This document shows, piece by piece, positions 49,203 through 57,536 of a stretch of 64,000 nt of DNA (positions are counted from its first letter, which is position 1; each line of letters begins with the position of its first letter). The notes under the pieces are model-generated. The model had not been told where the DNA came from. It ran no database searches and worked only from the letters and a program-made list of their open reading frames with translations. Location: positions 11,098,001 to 11,162,000 of the forward strand of contig NZ_CP107853.1 in the NCBI RefSeq assembly GCF_036013525.1, read 5' to 3'. Both the position numbers and the translations under genes were made by a program. The DNA is from Nonomuraea sp. NBC_00507. Its GTDB lineage: Bacteria; Actinomycetota; Actinomycetes; Streptosporangiales; Streptosporangiaceae.

Positions 49203-49646
49203 ATGCCGTTCGTCGAAGTGTTCGTTCCCCGCGGTTCGCTCCGCGAGGACCAGCGCGCCCGCTTGTCCGAGGAGCTCGTCGCGGAGGTCATGCACGTGGA
49301 GGGAGCGCCCGACACCGCGGCCGCGAGGTCCATTTCCTGGCTGGTCTTCCAGGACGTGGACGCCTGGTCTGTCGGCGGGCGCCCGGTGACGGCGGACGAG
49401 CCGGCCAGATACGTGGTCCGGGTGAGCGTTCCGGCCGGATCCTTGGACGACGACAAGCGCGCCGAGATGATGCGGAGGGTCACGGCCGTGCTGGCCAAGG
49501 CCGACGACGATCCCGACCGGCTCTCCAGTGAGCCGTCCGCTTGGGTGCACATCGTCGAGATCCCCGACGGTAACTGGGGAGTGTTCGGCCGCGTCGTCCG
49601 GCTTCCCGACATCATCAACTTCGTCATCGAGCAGCAGCCCGCCTGA
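49203..49646 (+). CDS. Tautomerase-superfamily (4-oxalocrotonate tautomerase-like) protein
   Basis: A 147-residue protein beginning MPFVEVFVPRGSL, so Pro1 would be the catalytic base after Met removal, as in the 4-oxalocrotonate tautomerase superfamily. The length is about twice that of a single 4-OT unit and a second beta-alpha-beta unit (ARYVVRVSVPAGSLDDDKRA) follows, indicating a fused tautomerase. The ATG has AGGAGGAG upstream. The divergent HxlR regulator and the inverted repeat suggest induction by an electrophile or aromatic compound; this is inference. Confidence 0.8.
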   Translation: MPFVEVFVPRGSLREDQRARLSEELVAEVMHVEGAPDTAAARSISWLVFQDVDAWSVGGRPVTADEPARYVVRVSVPAGSLDDDKRAEMMRRVTAVLAKADDDPDRLSSEPSAWVHIVEIPDGNWGVFGRVVRLPDIINFVIEQQPA

Positions 49647-49704
49647 CTGCTGCGGTCCCGCCGGCCGGCCGAGGCGCGGGAATCCTGCTCAGGCGGGAGA
49701 TCAC

Positions 49705-49734
49705 CCTGCCGTCACGGCCGGCCATGACGGCAGG
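49705..49734. terminator. Bidirectional hairpin between tautomerase and miaB
   Basis: CCTGCCGTCA (49705-49714) pairs perfectly with TGACGGCAGG (49725-49734) around a 10-base loop, between two convergent genes. Confidence 0.7.
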
Positions 49735-49740
49735 CCGGTC

Positions 49741-51237
49741 TCAGTGCGCTGAGCAGGCACCCGTCGGCGCGGCAGGCAGCGGGTCGGGACGGCCGATCGT
49801 GGGCATGCCCAGCAGGACCCCGGGTCCGGTCGCCGGGCCGGCCTGGCGGGCCTCCCAGGCGTCGCCGGCCCGAGTCCGGCGAACCGACCGCACGGGCCCG
49901 TCCGCCACCAGGTGGTGCGGTGCCGCGTACGTCACCTCTACCGTCACCATGTCCCCAGGCCTCGGCACCTCGGACCCCACCGCGAAATGCACGAGCCGGT
50001 TGTCAGCCGCCCGGCCCGACAACCGCCGGGTGGCCTCGTCCTTGCGGCCTTCGCCCTCGGCCACCAGCACTTCCAGCGTCCGGCCGACCTGCTTCTTGTT
50101 CTCCTCCCAGGAGATCTCCTCCTGCAGGGCGACCAGCCGCTCGTAGCGCTCCTGGACGACCTCCTTGGGCACCTGGTCGGGCATGGTGGCCGCCGGGGTG
50201 CCGGGGCGGATGGAGTATTGGAAGGTGAAGGCGTTGGCGAAGCGGCTCTGGCGGACGACGTCGAGCGTGCCCTGAAAGTCCTCCTCGGTCTCCCCCGGGA
50301 AGCCGACGATGATGTCCGTCGAAATGGCGGCGTCGGGCATGGCGGCGCGGACGCGCTCGATGATGCCCAGGTAACGCTCGGCACGGTAGGAACGCCGCAT
50401 CGCCTTCAAAATGCGTGAAGAGCCCGACTGCAGCGGCATGTGCAGCTGATGCATGACGTTGGGCGTCTCGGCCATGGCGGCGATCACGTCGTCGGTGAAG
50501 GCGGCCGGGTGCGGGGAGGTGAAGCGGACCCGCTCCAGGCCCTCGATGTCGCCGCAGGCACGCAGCAGCTTGCCGAAGGCCAGGCGGTCGCCGAACTCCA
50601 CGCCGTAGGTGTTGACGTTCTGGCCGAGCAGGGTGACCTCGAGGACGCCCTGGTCCACCAAGGCCTGGACCTCGGCGAGGATGTCGCCGGGACGGCGGTC
50701 CTTCTCCTTGCCGCGCAGCGACGGCACGATGCAGAACGTGCACGTGTTGTTGCAGCCGACCGAGATGGACACCCACGCCGCGTAGGGAGACTCGCGCTTG
50801 GTGGGCAGCGTCGAGGGGAAGACCTCCAGGGACTCCTTCAGCTCGACCTGCGCCTCGCCCTCGATGCGGGCCCGCTCCAGCAGCACCGGCAGTGAGCCGA
50901 TGTTGTGGGTGCCGAACACCACGTCGACCCACGGCGCCTTGCGGACGATCTCGCCCTGGTCCTTCTGCGCCAGGCAGCCGCCCACGGCGATCTGCATGCG
51001 CGGGTTGCGGGTCTTGGCGGGCCTGAGGTGCCCGAGGTTGCCGTAGAGGCGGTTGTCGGCGTTTTCCCGCACGGCACACGTGTTGAACACGACCACGTCG
51101 GCGGTCTCACCGTCCGGCGCGGGCATGTAGCCGGCGTCCTCCAGCAGGCCCGACAGCCGCTCGGAGTCATGCACGTTCATCTGGCACCCGTATGTGCGCA
51201 CTTCGTACGTGCGGGCGCCCTCCTGGGTCACAGTCAT
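49741..51237 (-). CDS. miaB: tRNA-2-methylthio-N6-dimethylallyladenosine synthase
   Basis: Radical-SAM methylthiotransferase completing the ms2i6A37 modification begun by MiaA. Three conserved cysteines of the N-terminal cluster are visible in YGCQMN, NTCAVRE and GGCLAQ; the radical-SAM cluster is [11 protein letters not shown]. The C-terminal TRAM domain follows. The ATG at 51237 ([18 protein letters not shown]) gives 498 residues; a longer start at 51282 adds 15 without support. The last 50 residues (after the TRAM domain) are a Pro/Gly-rich lineage-specific tail. Confidence 0.95.
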   Translation of the reverse strand: MTVTQEGARTYEVRTYGCQMNVHDSERLSGLLEDAGYMPAPDGETADVVVFNTCAVRENADNRLYGNLGHLRPAKTRNPRMQIAVGGCLAQKDQGEIVRKAPWVDVVFGTHNIGSLPVLLERARIEGEAQVELKESLEVFPSTLPTKRESPYAAWVSISVGCNNTCTFCIVPSLRGKEKDRRPGDILAEVQALVDQGVLEVTLLGQNVNTYGVEFGDRLAFGKLLRACGDIEGLERVRFTSPHPAAFTDDVIAAMAETPNVMHQLHMPLQSGSSRILKAMRRSYRAERYLGIIERVRAAMPDAAISTDIIVGFPGETEEDFQGTLDVVRQSRFANAFTFQYSIRPGTPAATMPDQVPKEVVQERYERLVALQEEISWEENKKQVGRTLEVLVAEGEGRKDEATRRLSGRAADNRLVHFAVGSEVPRPGDMVTVEVTYAAPHHLVADGPVRSVRRTRAGDAWEARQAGPATGPGVLLGMPTIGRPDPLPAAPTGACSAH

Positions 51238-51375
51238 GGCATGTTCAAGGGTAGTCGGTGTCGGGCTTGCGACGGCCCTCACAGATCTAAAAGACCAGCT
51301 TGACGGCCGGATGTGATCGGATCGGTACCACTCGGTTAGTGACCAGCGCCTTTATGCCCTCTACCGTTTCGTTCC

Positions 51376-52131
51376 ATGACGGAGAACGGCGACGGCACTC
51401 CACTGGTTCAGTTGGAGGACGTCAACAAGCACTTTGGGGCCTTGCACGTCCTGAAGAACATCAACTTGACCGTCTCTCGTGGCGAGGTCCTGGTCGTCAT
51501 CGGCCCGTCGGGCGGGGGGAAGTCAACGCTCTGCCGGGCGATCAACCGGTTGGAGACGATCGACGACGGGAAGATCATATTTGACGGCCAGGTGCTGCCC
51601 GCCGAGGGCAAGGCGCTGGCCAGGCTACGCTCTGAAGTAGGCATGGTTTTCCAGTCGTTCAACTTGTTCGCCCACAAGACCATCCGGGAGAACGTCACCC
51701 TCGGCCCGACCAAGGTGCGCGGCGTCGCCAAGGACGCCGCCAACAAGCGGGCGATGGAGCTTCTGGAGCGGGTGGGCATCGCGGCGCAGGCGGACAAATA
51801 CCCGGCTCAGCTCTCCGGCGGCCAGCAGCAGCGGGTCGCGATCGCCAGGGCGCTGGCCATGGACCCGAAGATGATCCTGTTCGACGAGCCGACCTCGGCA
51901 CTGGACCCCGAGATGGTGCAAGAGGTGCTCGATGTCATGATCGGGCTGGCCCGTGACGGGATGACCATGATGGTCGTCACGCACGAGATGGGCTTTGCCC
52001 GCCGGGCCGCCAACCGGGTTGTCTTCATGGCAGACGGCCAGATCGTGGAGGAGAACACTCCCGACGAGTTCTTCACGAACGCGCAGACCGACCGGGCGCG
52101 GGACTTTCTTTCGAAGATCCTCACGCACTGA
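51376..52131 (+). CDS. gluA: Glutamate ABC transporter ATP-binding protein
   Basis: A 251-residue ATPase of the polar-amino-acid uptake family: Walker A GPSGGGKST, Q-loop MVFQSFNLFAHKT, signature LSGGQQQRVAIARALAM, Walker B ILFDEPTSALDPE, H-loop VTHEMGFARR. Sequence and gene order (A-B-C-D) match the actinobacterial gluABCD system. It is divergent from miaB. Confidence 0.92.
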   Translation: MTENGDGTPLVQLEDVNKHFGALHVLKNINLTVSRGEVLVVIGPSGGGKSTLCRAINRLETIDDGKIIFDGQVLPAEGKALARLRSEVGMVFQSFNLFAHKTIRENVTLGPTKVRGVAKDAANKRAMELLERVGIAAQADKYPAQLSGGQQQRVAIARALAMDPKMILFDEPTSALDPEMVQEVLDVMIGLARDGMTMMVVTHEMGFARRAANRVVFMADGQIVEENTPDEFFTNAQTDRARDFLSKILTH

Positions 52132-52153
52132 CTTATTACGAGGGCAGGTACAC

Positions 52154-53017
52154 ATGCACATGCGTCGAGCGGGAGCCATAGCGCTCTCGGTAGCGGCACT
52201 GGCCGCGGGCCTGACCGCTTGTGGCGGCGGAGACCAGACCTACGCCACTGTGGTGGAGAAGGTCCAGGGGGCGAGCAAGATCGTCGTCGGCACCAAGTGG
52301 GACCAGCCGAGCTTGGGCCTGAAGAAGGGCGCCGAGCCCGAGGGTTTCGACGTCGACGTGGCCAAGGCCGTCGTCAAGGAGATCGCCGGCGGCAAGGACG
52401 TGGAGATCGAGTGGAAGGAGTCGGCCTCGTCCAACCGCGAGCCGTTCCTCCAGAACGGCACGGTCGACATCGTCTTCGCCACCTACTCGATCACTGAGGA
52501 GCGCAAGGGCAAGGTCACCTTCGGTGGCCCGTACGTCGTCGCGCACCAGGACGTCATGGTCCGCAAGGACGACACCTCGATCAACACCCCGCAGGACCTC
52601 AAGGGCAAGAAGATCTGCAAGGCGGCGGGCTCCAACTCGTACAAGCGGATCACCGACCCGCCTCCGGACGGCGAGCTCGACATCGACGCGACGACCGTCG
52701 ACGCCGCCAACTACTCCGAGTGCGTGCAGAAGCTCAACGGCAGCAACCTTGACGCCGTCACCACCGACGACCTGATCCTGGCGGGCTTCGCCAAGCAGGC
52801 CGGTGGCAACTTCAAGGTGCTGGGCCAGGGCTTCACGGACGAGAAGTACGGCATCGGCCTCAAGAAGGGCGACACCAAGACCTGTGAGGCCGTCAACGCG
52901 GCGGTGAAGAAGCTGTGGGACAACGGCACCATGAAGCAGCTGCTGGACAAGTGGTTCGGCGGCATTCAGGGTCTGCAGGTGTCCACGTCGGCCCCGCCTG
53001 CCGAGGGCTGCAGCTGA
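52154..53017 (+). CDS. gluB: Glutamate-binding lipoprotein
   Basis: Extracellular solute-binding protein, 287 residues, with a lipoprotein signal (MHMRRAGAIALSVAALAAGL, then TAC lipobox with CGGG). The mature part has the family-3 binding-protein layout: VVGTKWDQPSLGLK, FDVDVAKAVVKEI, NGTVDIVFATYSITEERK, VTFGGPYVVAHQDVMV, SNSYKRITDPPPDG and the C-terminal VKKLWDNGTMKQLLDKWFGG. The ATG at 52154 has GAGGG upstream; a second ATG at 52160 is also possible. A strong hairpin follows before gluC. Confidence 0.93.
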   Translation: MHMRRAGAIALSVAALAAGLTACGGGDQTYATVVEKVQGASKIVVGTKWDQPSLGLKKGAEPEGFDVDVAKAVVKEIAGGKDVEIEWKESASSNREPFLQNGTVDIVFATYSITEERKGKVTFGGPYVVAHQDVMVRKDDTSINTPQDLKGKKICKAAGSNSYKRITDPPPDGELDIDATTVDAANYSECVQKLNGSNLDAVTTDDLILAGFAKQAGGNFKVLGQGFTDEKYGIGLKKGDTKTCEAVNAAVKKLWDNGTMKQLLDKWFGGIQGLQVSTSAPPAEGCS

Positions 53018-53027
53018 TCACGTCAGA

Positions 53028-53055
53028 GACGGCGGCCGGGATCCCGGCCGCCGTC
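53028..53055 (+). terminator. Intercistronic hairpin between gluB and gluC
   Basis: A 28-base perfect palindrome (GACGGCGGCCGGGA and its complement), starting 11 bases after gluB and ending 20 bases before gluC. There is no U-run. Such hairpins usually stabilise the binding-protein message or partly terminate transcription, giving more binding protein than permease. Confidence 0.8.
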
Positions 53056-53075
53056 GCTCTATGCGGTGGAGCACG

Positions 53076-53744
53076 ATGGAAGATCTGATTAGATACGCAC
53101 CCGACCTCAGCCTGGGGTTCCTGGAGAACATCAAGCTCGCCATCGTGGGCGCGATCGCCTCCCTGATTCTCGGCACCGTCCTGGTGGCGATGAGAGTTTC
53201 CCCCACGCCGGTCCTGCGCGCGGCAGGCACGATCTACGTCAACGTCGTGCGCAACACCCCCCTCACGCTGGTCCTGGCCTTCTCCGCACTCGGCCTCAGC
53301 GACCAGCTCGGCCTGGTCTTCTCGAGTGTGCCCAGTATCAACTCGTTCTGGATCGTCGCGATGGGCCTGTCGGCCTACACCGCGGCCTTCGTCTGCGAGG
53401 CGCTTCGGTCCGGCATCAACACGGTGCCGCTCGGCCAAGCGGAGGCGGCCAGAGCGATCGGCCTGACGTTCATGCAGTCGCTGACGATGATCATTTTGCC
53501 GCAGGCTTTCCGCGCGGTCATCGCGCCGCTGGGCAGCGTGATGATCGCTATGATCAAGAACACGACGGTCGCGGTGGCCGGCGGGTACGCCTTCGAGTCC
53601 GCGAACAAGATGAAGGAGGCCTTCGACCAGGTCGGCGCCTCGATTCCGATCTTCCTGGGCATCGTGGTCGCCTTCATGTGCGTGACACTGCCGATCGGTT
53701 ACTTCACCGGCTGGCTGGCCAAGCGTCTGGCGGTGGTTCGATGA
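53076..53744 (+). CDS. gluC: Glutamate ABC transporter permease
   Basis: A 222-residue membrane protein with five or so membrane helices and the amino-acid permease EAA region LGQAEAARAIGLTFMQSLTM followed by ILPQAFRAVIAPLGS. The ATG at 53076 with GGAG upstream is chosen over 53061. The stop overlaps the gluD start (ATGA). Confidence 0.92.
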   Translation: MEDLIRYAPDLSLGFLENIKLAIVGAIASLILGTVLVAMRVSPTPVLRAAGTIYVNVVRNTPLTLVLAFSALGLSDQLGLVFSSVPSINSFWIVAMGLSAYTAAFVCEALRSGINTVPLGQAEAARAIGLTFMQSLTMIILPQAFRAVIAPLGSVMIAMIKNTTVAVAGGYAFESANKMKEAFDQVGASIPIFLGIVVAFMCVTLPIGYFTGWLAKRLAVVR

Positions 53745-54658
53745 GCAGCGCCGTCCTGTTCGATGCACCGGGGCCGCGCGCCCGGGTCCGCAATGCCCTC
53801 CTCACGGTCGTCAGCGTCGTGGCGGTCGCCGCCGTCCTGTATGGCATTTATGCCGGTTTCGACGCCAAGGGTCAGTGGGAAGCCAAGATCTGGCAGCCGT
53901 TCCTGGAATGGGACACCTGGCTGAACTTCATCATCCCCGGCCTGATCGGCACGCTCCGGGCCGCCGCGGTGGCCGCAGTGCTGGCCCTGCTCTTCGGCGC
54001 GGTCTTCGGCCTAGCCAGGCTCTCCGACCACGCCTGGATCCGGGTCCCGGTCGGCGTGGTGGTCGAGGTCTTCCGGGCCATCCCGCTGTTGCTGCTGATC
54101 TTCTTCATCTTCTACCTCGCACCCGCGGTGGTGGGCGGCGGCGACTACACATTCATAGCTGTGATCCTGGGCCTGACCTTCTACAACGGCTCGGTGCTGG
54201 CCGAGGTGGTCAGGGCCGGCGTGAACGCGGTGCCGAGGGGCCAGTCCGAGGCCGCGTACGCGGTCGGCATGCGCAAGAACCAGGTGATGCGGCTCGTGCT
54301 GCTGCCGCAGGGCGTCACGGCAATGATGCCGGCGATCGTCAGCCAGCTCGTGGTCCTGCTGAAGGACACCGCGCTCGGCTACATCATCGCCTACGTCGAC
54401 CTGCTCAACACCGGCTTCAAGATCCTGCCCGCCGCGTTCTTCGGCTCGCTGATCCCGGCGGCGATCGTCATCGGCATCATCTATGTGGCGCTCAACATGG
54501 CGCTGAGCTACATGGCCACCTGGCTGGAGCGGCGTAGCAGGCGCAGCCGCAGGACCGCTGCCCGGCCCGTCGCGGCGCCCGGCTCGGCCGCCGTCGGCAT
54601 CGGCGCCGGTGAGGGCACCGAGGGCGGCGGCGTGGCGCCCGACCGTCCCGTGGAGTAA
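53741..54658 (+). CDS. gluD: Glutamate ABC transporter permease, second subunit
   Basis: A 305-residue membrane protein: cytosolic N-terminus, hydrophobic segment LLTVVSVVAVAAVLYGIYAG, a 20-residue exposed loop, then membrane helices and the EAA region RGQSEAAYAVGMRKNQVMRL with LLPQGVTAMMPAIVSQLVVL. A Arg-rich and Ala/Gly-rich cytosolic tail of about 50 residues (RRSRRSRRTAARP) follows the last helix. The ATG at 53741 overlaps the gluC stop. Confidence 0.92.
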   Translation: MSSAVLFDAPGPRARVRNALLTVVSVVAVAAVLYGIYAGFDAKGQWEAKIWQPFLEWDTWLNFIIPGLIGTLRAAAVAAVLALLFGAVFGLARLSDHAWIRVPVGVVVEVFRAIPLLLLIFFIFYLAPAVVGGGDYTFIAVILGLTFYNGSVLAEVVRAGVNAVPRGQSEAAYAVGMRKNQVMRLVLLPQGVTAMMPAIVSQLVVLLKDTALGYIIAYVDLLNTGFKILPAAFFGSLIPAAIVIGIIYVALNMALSYMATWLERRSRRSRRTAARPVAAPGSAAVGIGAGEGTEGGGVAPDRPVE

Positions 54659-54660
54659 CC

Positions 54661-54687
54661 GGGCGGCGGGCCTTCCGCCCGCCGCCC
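54661..54687 (+). terminator. Hairpin after gluD
   Basis: GGGCGGCGGGC pairs with GCCCGCCGCCC around a CTTCC loop (11-bp stem, starting 3 bases after the gluD stop). No U-run follows. Confidence 0.65.
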
Positions 54688-54698
54688 GTGTACCCGTA

Positions 54699-54748
54699 AA
54701 ACGCCAAGAAACGTCCATATTTCGGGTAAGGCCGGTTTCCTGGCGTTT
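54699..54748. promoter_or_regulatory. Inverted repeat before the second binding-protein gene
   Basis: AAACGCCAAGAAAC (54699-54712) and GTTTCCTGGCGTTT (54735-54748) are complementary at 13 of 14 positions around a 22-base centre, ending 22 bases before the ATG. It could be an operator or an RNA stem. Confidence 0.6.
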
Positions 54749-54770
54749 CCCAGCGCACACACTCGTAACC

Positions 54771-55616
54771 ATGCTGGGGGCGGCGTTCGCGTGTGCGGCC
54801 ATGGTAGTGACCCTGGCCGCGTGCCAGGGCGGGGGCGCGTACTCGACCGTCGTGGAGAAGATCAGAGGCGCCAAGAGAGTCGTCGTCGGCACCAAATGGG
54901 ACCAGCCGAGCCTCGGTCTGAAGACCGGCCCCGGCGACCCTCAGGGCTTCGACGTGGACGTCGCCAGGTACGTCGTCAAGGCACTGGCCGGCGGCGAGGA
55001 CGTGCAGATCACCTGGCGGGAGTCGCCTTCGTCCACCCGCGAGGCGCTGCTCCAGAACGGCAGCGTGGACATGATCTTCGCCACCTACGCCATCACCGAG
55101 GCCCGCAAGCGCCACGTGACCTTCGGCGGGCCGTATGTGCTCGTCGAGCAGGACACGATGGTCCGCGCCGACAACACCACCATCAGGAAGGTGACCGATC
55201 TTCGGCACAAGCGCATCTGCCTGGCGGAGGGGTCGAACTCGTACCGGCGGATCGTGGACCCGCCGCCGGACGGCAAGCTGGATCTGCCTGCGGAGCTGGT
55301 GCCCGCGAGAAACTACTCCGAGTGCGTGAGCAAGCTCGCCTCCGGCCGGCTCGACGCGGTCAGCACCCAGAGCTTGATCCTGGCCGGGTTCGCCGAGGCC
55401 GAGCCCGGCCGGTTCAAGCTGCTCAACGACCCCTTCTTCCAGGAGAAGTGGGGTGTGGGGCTGAAGATGGGCGACACCGCCACCTGTGAGGCCGTCAACC
55501 GGGCGATCATCGAGATGTGGCGGGACGGCACAGCCACGAGGCTGCTGCACAAATGGTTCGGCAGGACGGGGCTCAAGCTGCCCTCGTCCCTCCCGCGGGC
55601 CGAGGGATGCCCCTGA
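54771..55616 (+). CDS. Second glutamate-type solute-binding lipoprotein, paralogue of GluB
   Basis: 281 residues, closely related to GluB throughout: TVVEKIRGAKRVVVGTKWDQ, GFDVDVARYVVKALAG, LQNGSVDMIFATYAITEARK, SNSYRRIVDPPPDGKL and MWRDGTATRLLHKWFG. The lipobox is LAAC with Cys18. From the ATG at 54771 the signal lacks the usual positive N-terminal residues; no better in-frame start is close. It follows gluABCD with its own upstream inverted repeat, so it probably shares the GluCD-GluA transporter with a different ligand range or expression. Divergence of ligand residues cannot be judged here. Confidence 0.88.
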   Translation: MLGAAFACAAMVVTLAACQGGGAYSTVVEKIRGAKRVVVGTKWDQPSLGLKTGPGDPQGFDVDVARYVVKALAGGEDVQITWRESPSSTREALLQNGSVDMIFATYAITEARKRHVTFGGPYVLVEQDTMVRADNTTIRKVTDLRHKRICLAEGSNSYRRIVDPPPDGKLDLPAELVPARNYSECVSKLASGRLDAVSTQSLILAGFAEAEPGRFKLLNDPFFQEKWGVGLKMGDTATCEAVNRAIIEMWRDGTATRLLHKWFGRTGLKLPSSLPRAEGCP

Positions 55617-55665
55617 TCTCGGGGGACCGCCCGCACGCTCGGCGATCTTCCGGCAGGATGCGGGT

Positions 55666-57501
55666 ATGCCTTTCTGGCCCTCCCCCATTTCGACCAGAGA
55701 CGTGGCGGGCTCGGGCGTGCGTCCCGCCTGGCCGGCGGCCCAGGACGGCCGGGTGTGGTGGACGGAGGAGCGCCCCGGAGAGGGCGGGCGCACCACGCTC
55801 ATGTGCCGTGCCGCCGATGGCACCTGCCGTGAGCTGCTTCCCGCGCCGTGGAGCGCGCACACCAGGGTCCACGAGGACGGCGGCCGCCCCTACGCCGTGA
55901 CCCCTGCGGGTGACGTGGTCTTCGCCAACCACGAGGATCAGCGCCTCTACCTTCTGGGAGATAACGGCGAGCCGAAACCTCTCACACCGGAGGGCTGCCG
56001 CTACGCCGACCTGCTGGTCCACGACGGCCAGGTGTGGTGCGTACGCGAGCGGCACGCCGAGGACGGCAAGGTCACCAGGGCCGTGGTGTCGGTCCCGCTG
56101 GACGGCGGCGACGTCCGCGAATGGGCCACCGGTTGCGACTTCTACGCCTCTCCCGCCGTTTCGCCCGACGGGCGGCATCTGGCCTACGTCTGCTGGAACC
56201 ATCCACGCAGACCATGGGACGGCACCGAGCTACGCGTCACCTCCCTGTCGGGCGGAGACGCGTGGACCGTGCGGGGCGGCGCGTCGGAGTCCGTGCTGGC
56301 GCCTACGTGGAAGAACGACTCCCGCCTCTACCTCGTCTCCGACTCCTCCGGCTGGTGGAACCTCTACGAGGTCGGCCTGCACGGCGACGGCGCGCAGGCG
56401 CTCTGCCCGGCAGAAGAGGAGTTCACCCCTGCGCCGCGACTCCTGGGCGGCAGGCCGTACACCGTGCTTGGGGATGGGCGACTGGCCGTCCTGCACGGGC
56501 ACGCCGACCTGCGCCTGGGCGTGCTCGACCCGGCGTCGGGCACGCTCACCGACCTCGACGTGCCCTACCGCGGGTGGGACGGGACGCTGGCCGCCGACGG
56601 CGCGACCGTGACCGGGATCGCCTACGCCCCCACCGTTCCCCGGACCGTCGTCAGCGTGGACACTCCCTCGGGCCGGAGCCGGGCACTGCGGCAGAACATC
56701 GAGCGGTTGCCGGAACCGGCCTTCCTGCCCGTGCCGCAGGCGGTGCGGGTGCCGCGCTCGGGCGAGGACATTCACGCCTTCCTCTACCCGCCGCACGATC
56801 CGGCCGCCGAGGGCGGAGCGCCGCCCTACGTGATCTTCGTGCACGGGGGGCCGATCGCACACGCCGACACCGCGCTCGACCTGGAGAAGGCGTTCCTGAC
56901 CTCGCGCGGCATCGGCGTGCTCGACCTCAACTACAGCGGCTCGACGGGCTATGGAAGGGCCTACCGCGAGCGGCTGAAGGGGCAGTGGGGACTGCTGGAC
57001 GTCGCGGACACGCTCGCCGCCGCCACATGGCTGGCCGCCGAGGGCCTGGCCGACCCTGCCAGAATCGCGGTACGCGGTGGGAGCGCGGGCGGCTGGACGG
57101 TGATGGCCGCCTGCTGCCGGTCCGATGTGTTCGCCGGCGGCGTGGCCTACTACGGCATCAGCATGCTGGGCCCGCTCGCCGCGCACACCCACGACTTCGC
57201 CTCACGTTACGTGGAGTGGCTGGTCGGACCGGAAGACCCGCAGGTCTACGCCGCTCGCGAGCCGCTCGCCCTCGTCGAGGGCGTCTCCTGCCCCATGCTG
57301 TTGATGCAGGGGCTCGACGATCCCGTGGTGCCGCCTGAGCAGTCCGAGGCCTTCGCGGACGCGCTGTCAGAGCGTGGGGTCGCCTGCACGTATCTTGCCT
57401 TCGACGGCGAGTCACACGGTTTCCGCCGCACCGAGACCCGCACCGCCGCCCTGGCCGCCGAACTGGCCTTCTACCAGCAGATCTTCACCGTAGCGGGCTG
57501 A
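55666..57501 (+). CDS. Prolyl-oligopeptidase-family (S9) peptidase
   Basis: A 611-residue serine peptidase with no signal peptide. The N-terminal part has beta-propeller repeats (SPAVSPDGRHLAYVCW, APTWKNDSRLYLVSDSSGWW) and the C-terminal alpha/beta hydrolase has HGGP, nucleophile GGSAGGWT (Ser), acid LDDPVVPP (Asp) and base GESHGFRR (His). The closest pattern is the acylaminoacyl-peptidase/DPP-like S9C group. The start at 55666 (ATG, product MPFWPSPIS) is preferred to an upstream frame extension inside the binding-protein gene. Intracellular peptide hydrolysis is the likely role. Confidence 0.9.
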   Translation: MPFWPSPISTRDVAGSGVRPAWPAAQDGRVWWTEERPGEGGRTTLMCRAADGTCRELLPAPWSAHTRVHEDGGRPYAVTPAGDVVFANHEDQRLYLLGDNGEPKPLTPEGCRYADLLVHDGQVWCVRERHAEDGKVTRAVVSVPLDGGDVREWATGCDFYASPAVSPDGRHLAYVCWNHPRRPWDGTELRVTSLSGGDAWTVRGGASESVLAPTWKNDSRLYLVSDSSGWWNLYEVGLHGDGAQALCPAEEEFTPAPRLLGGRPYTVLGDGRLAVLHGHADLRLGVLDPASGTLTDLDVPYRGWDGTLAADGATVTGIAYAPTVPRTVVSVDTPSGRSRALRQNIERLPEPAFLPVPQAVRVPRSGEDIHAFLYPPHDPAAEGGAPPYVIFVHGGPIAHADTALDLEKAFLTSRGIGVLDLNYSGSTGYGRAYRERLKGQWGLLDVADTLAAATWLAAEGLADPARIAVRGGSAGGWTVMAACCRSDVFAGGVAYYGISMLGPLAAHTHDFASRYVEWLVGPEDPQVYAAREPLALVEGVSCPMLLMQGLDDPVVPPEQSEAFADALSERGVACTYLAFDGESHGFRRTETRTAALAAELAFYQQIFTVAG

Positions 57502-57536
57502 TTACTGAACGGGCTCATGCTCAAGGGGCTCAATGG

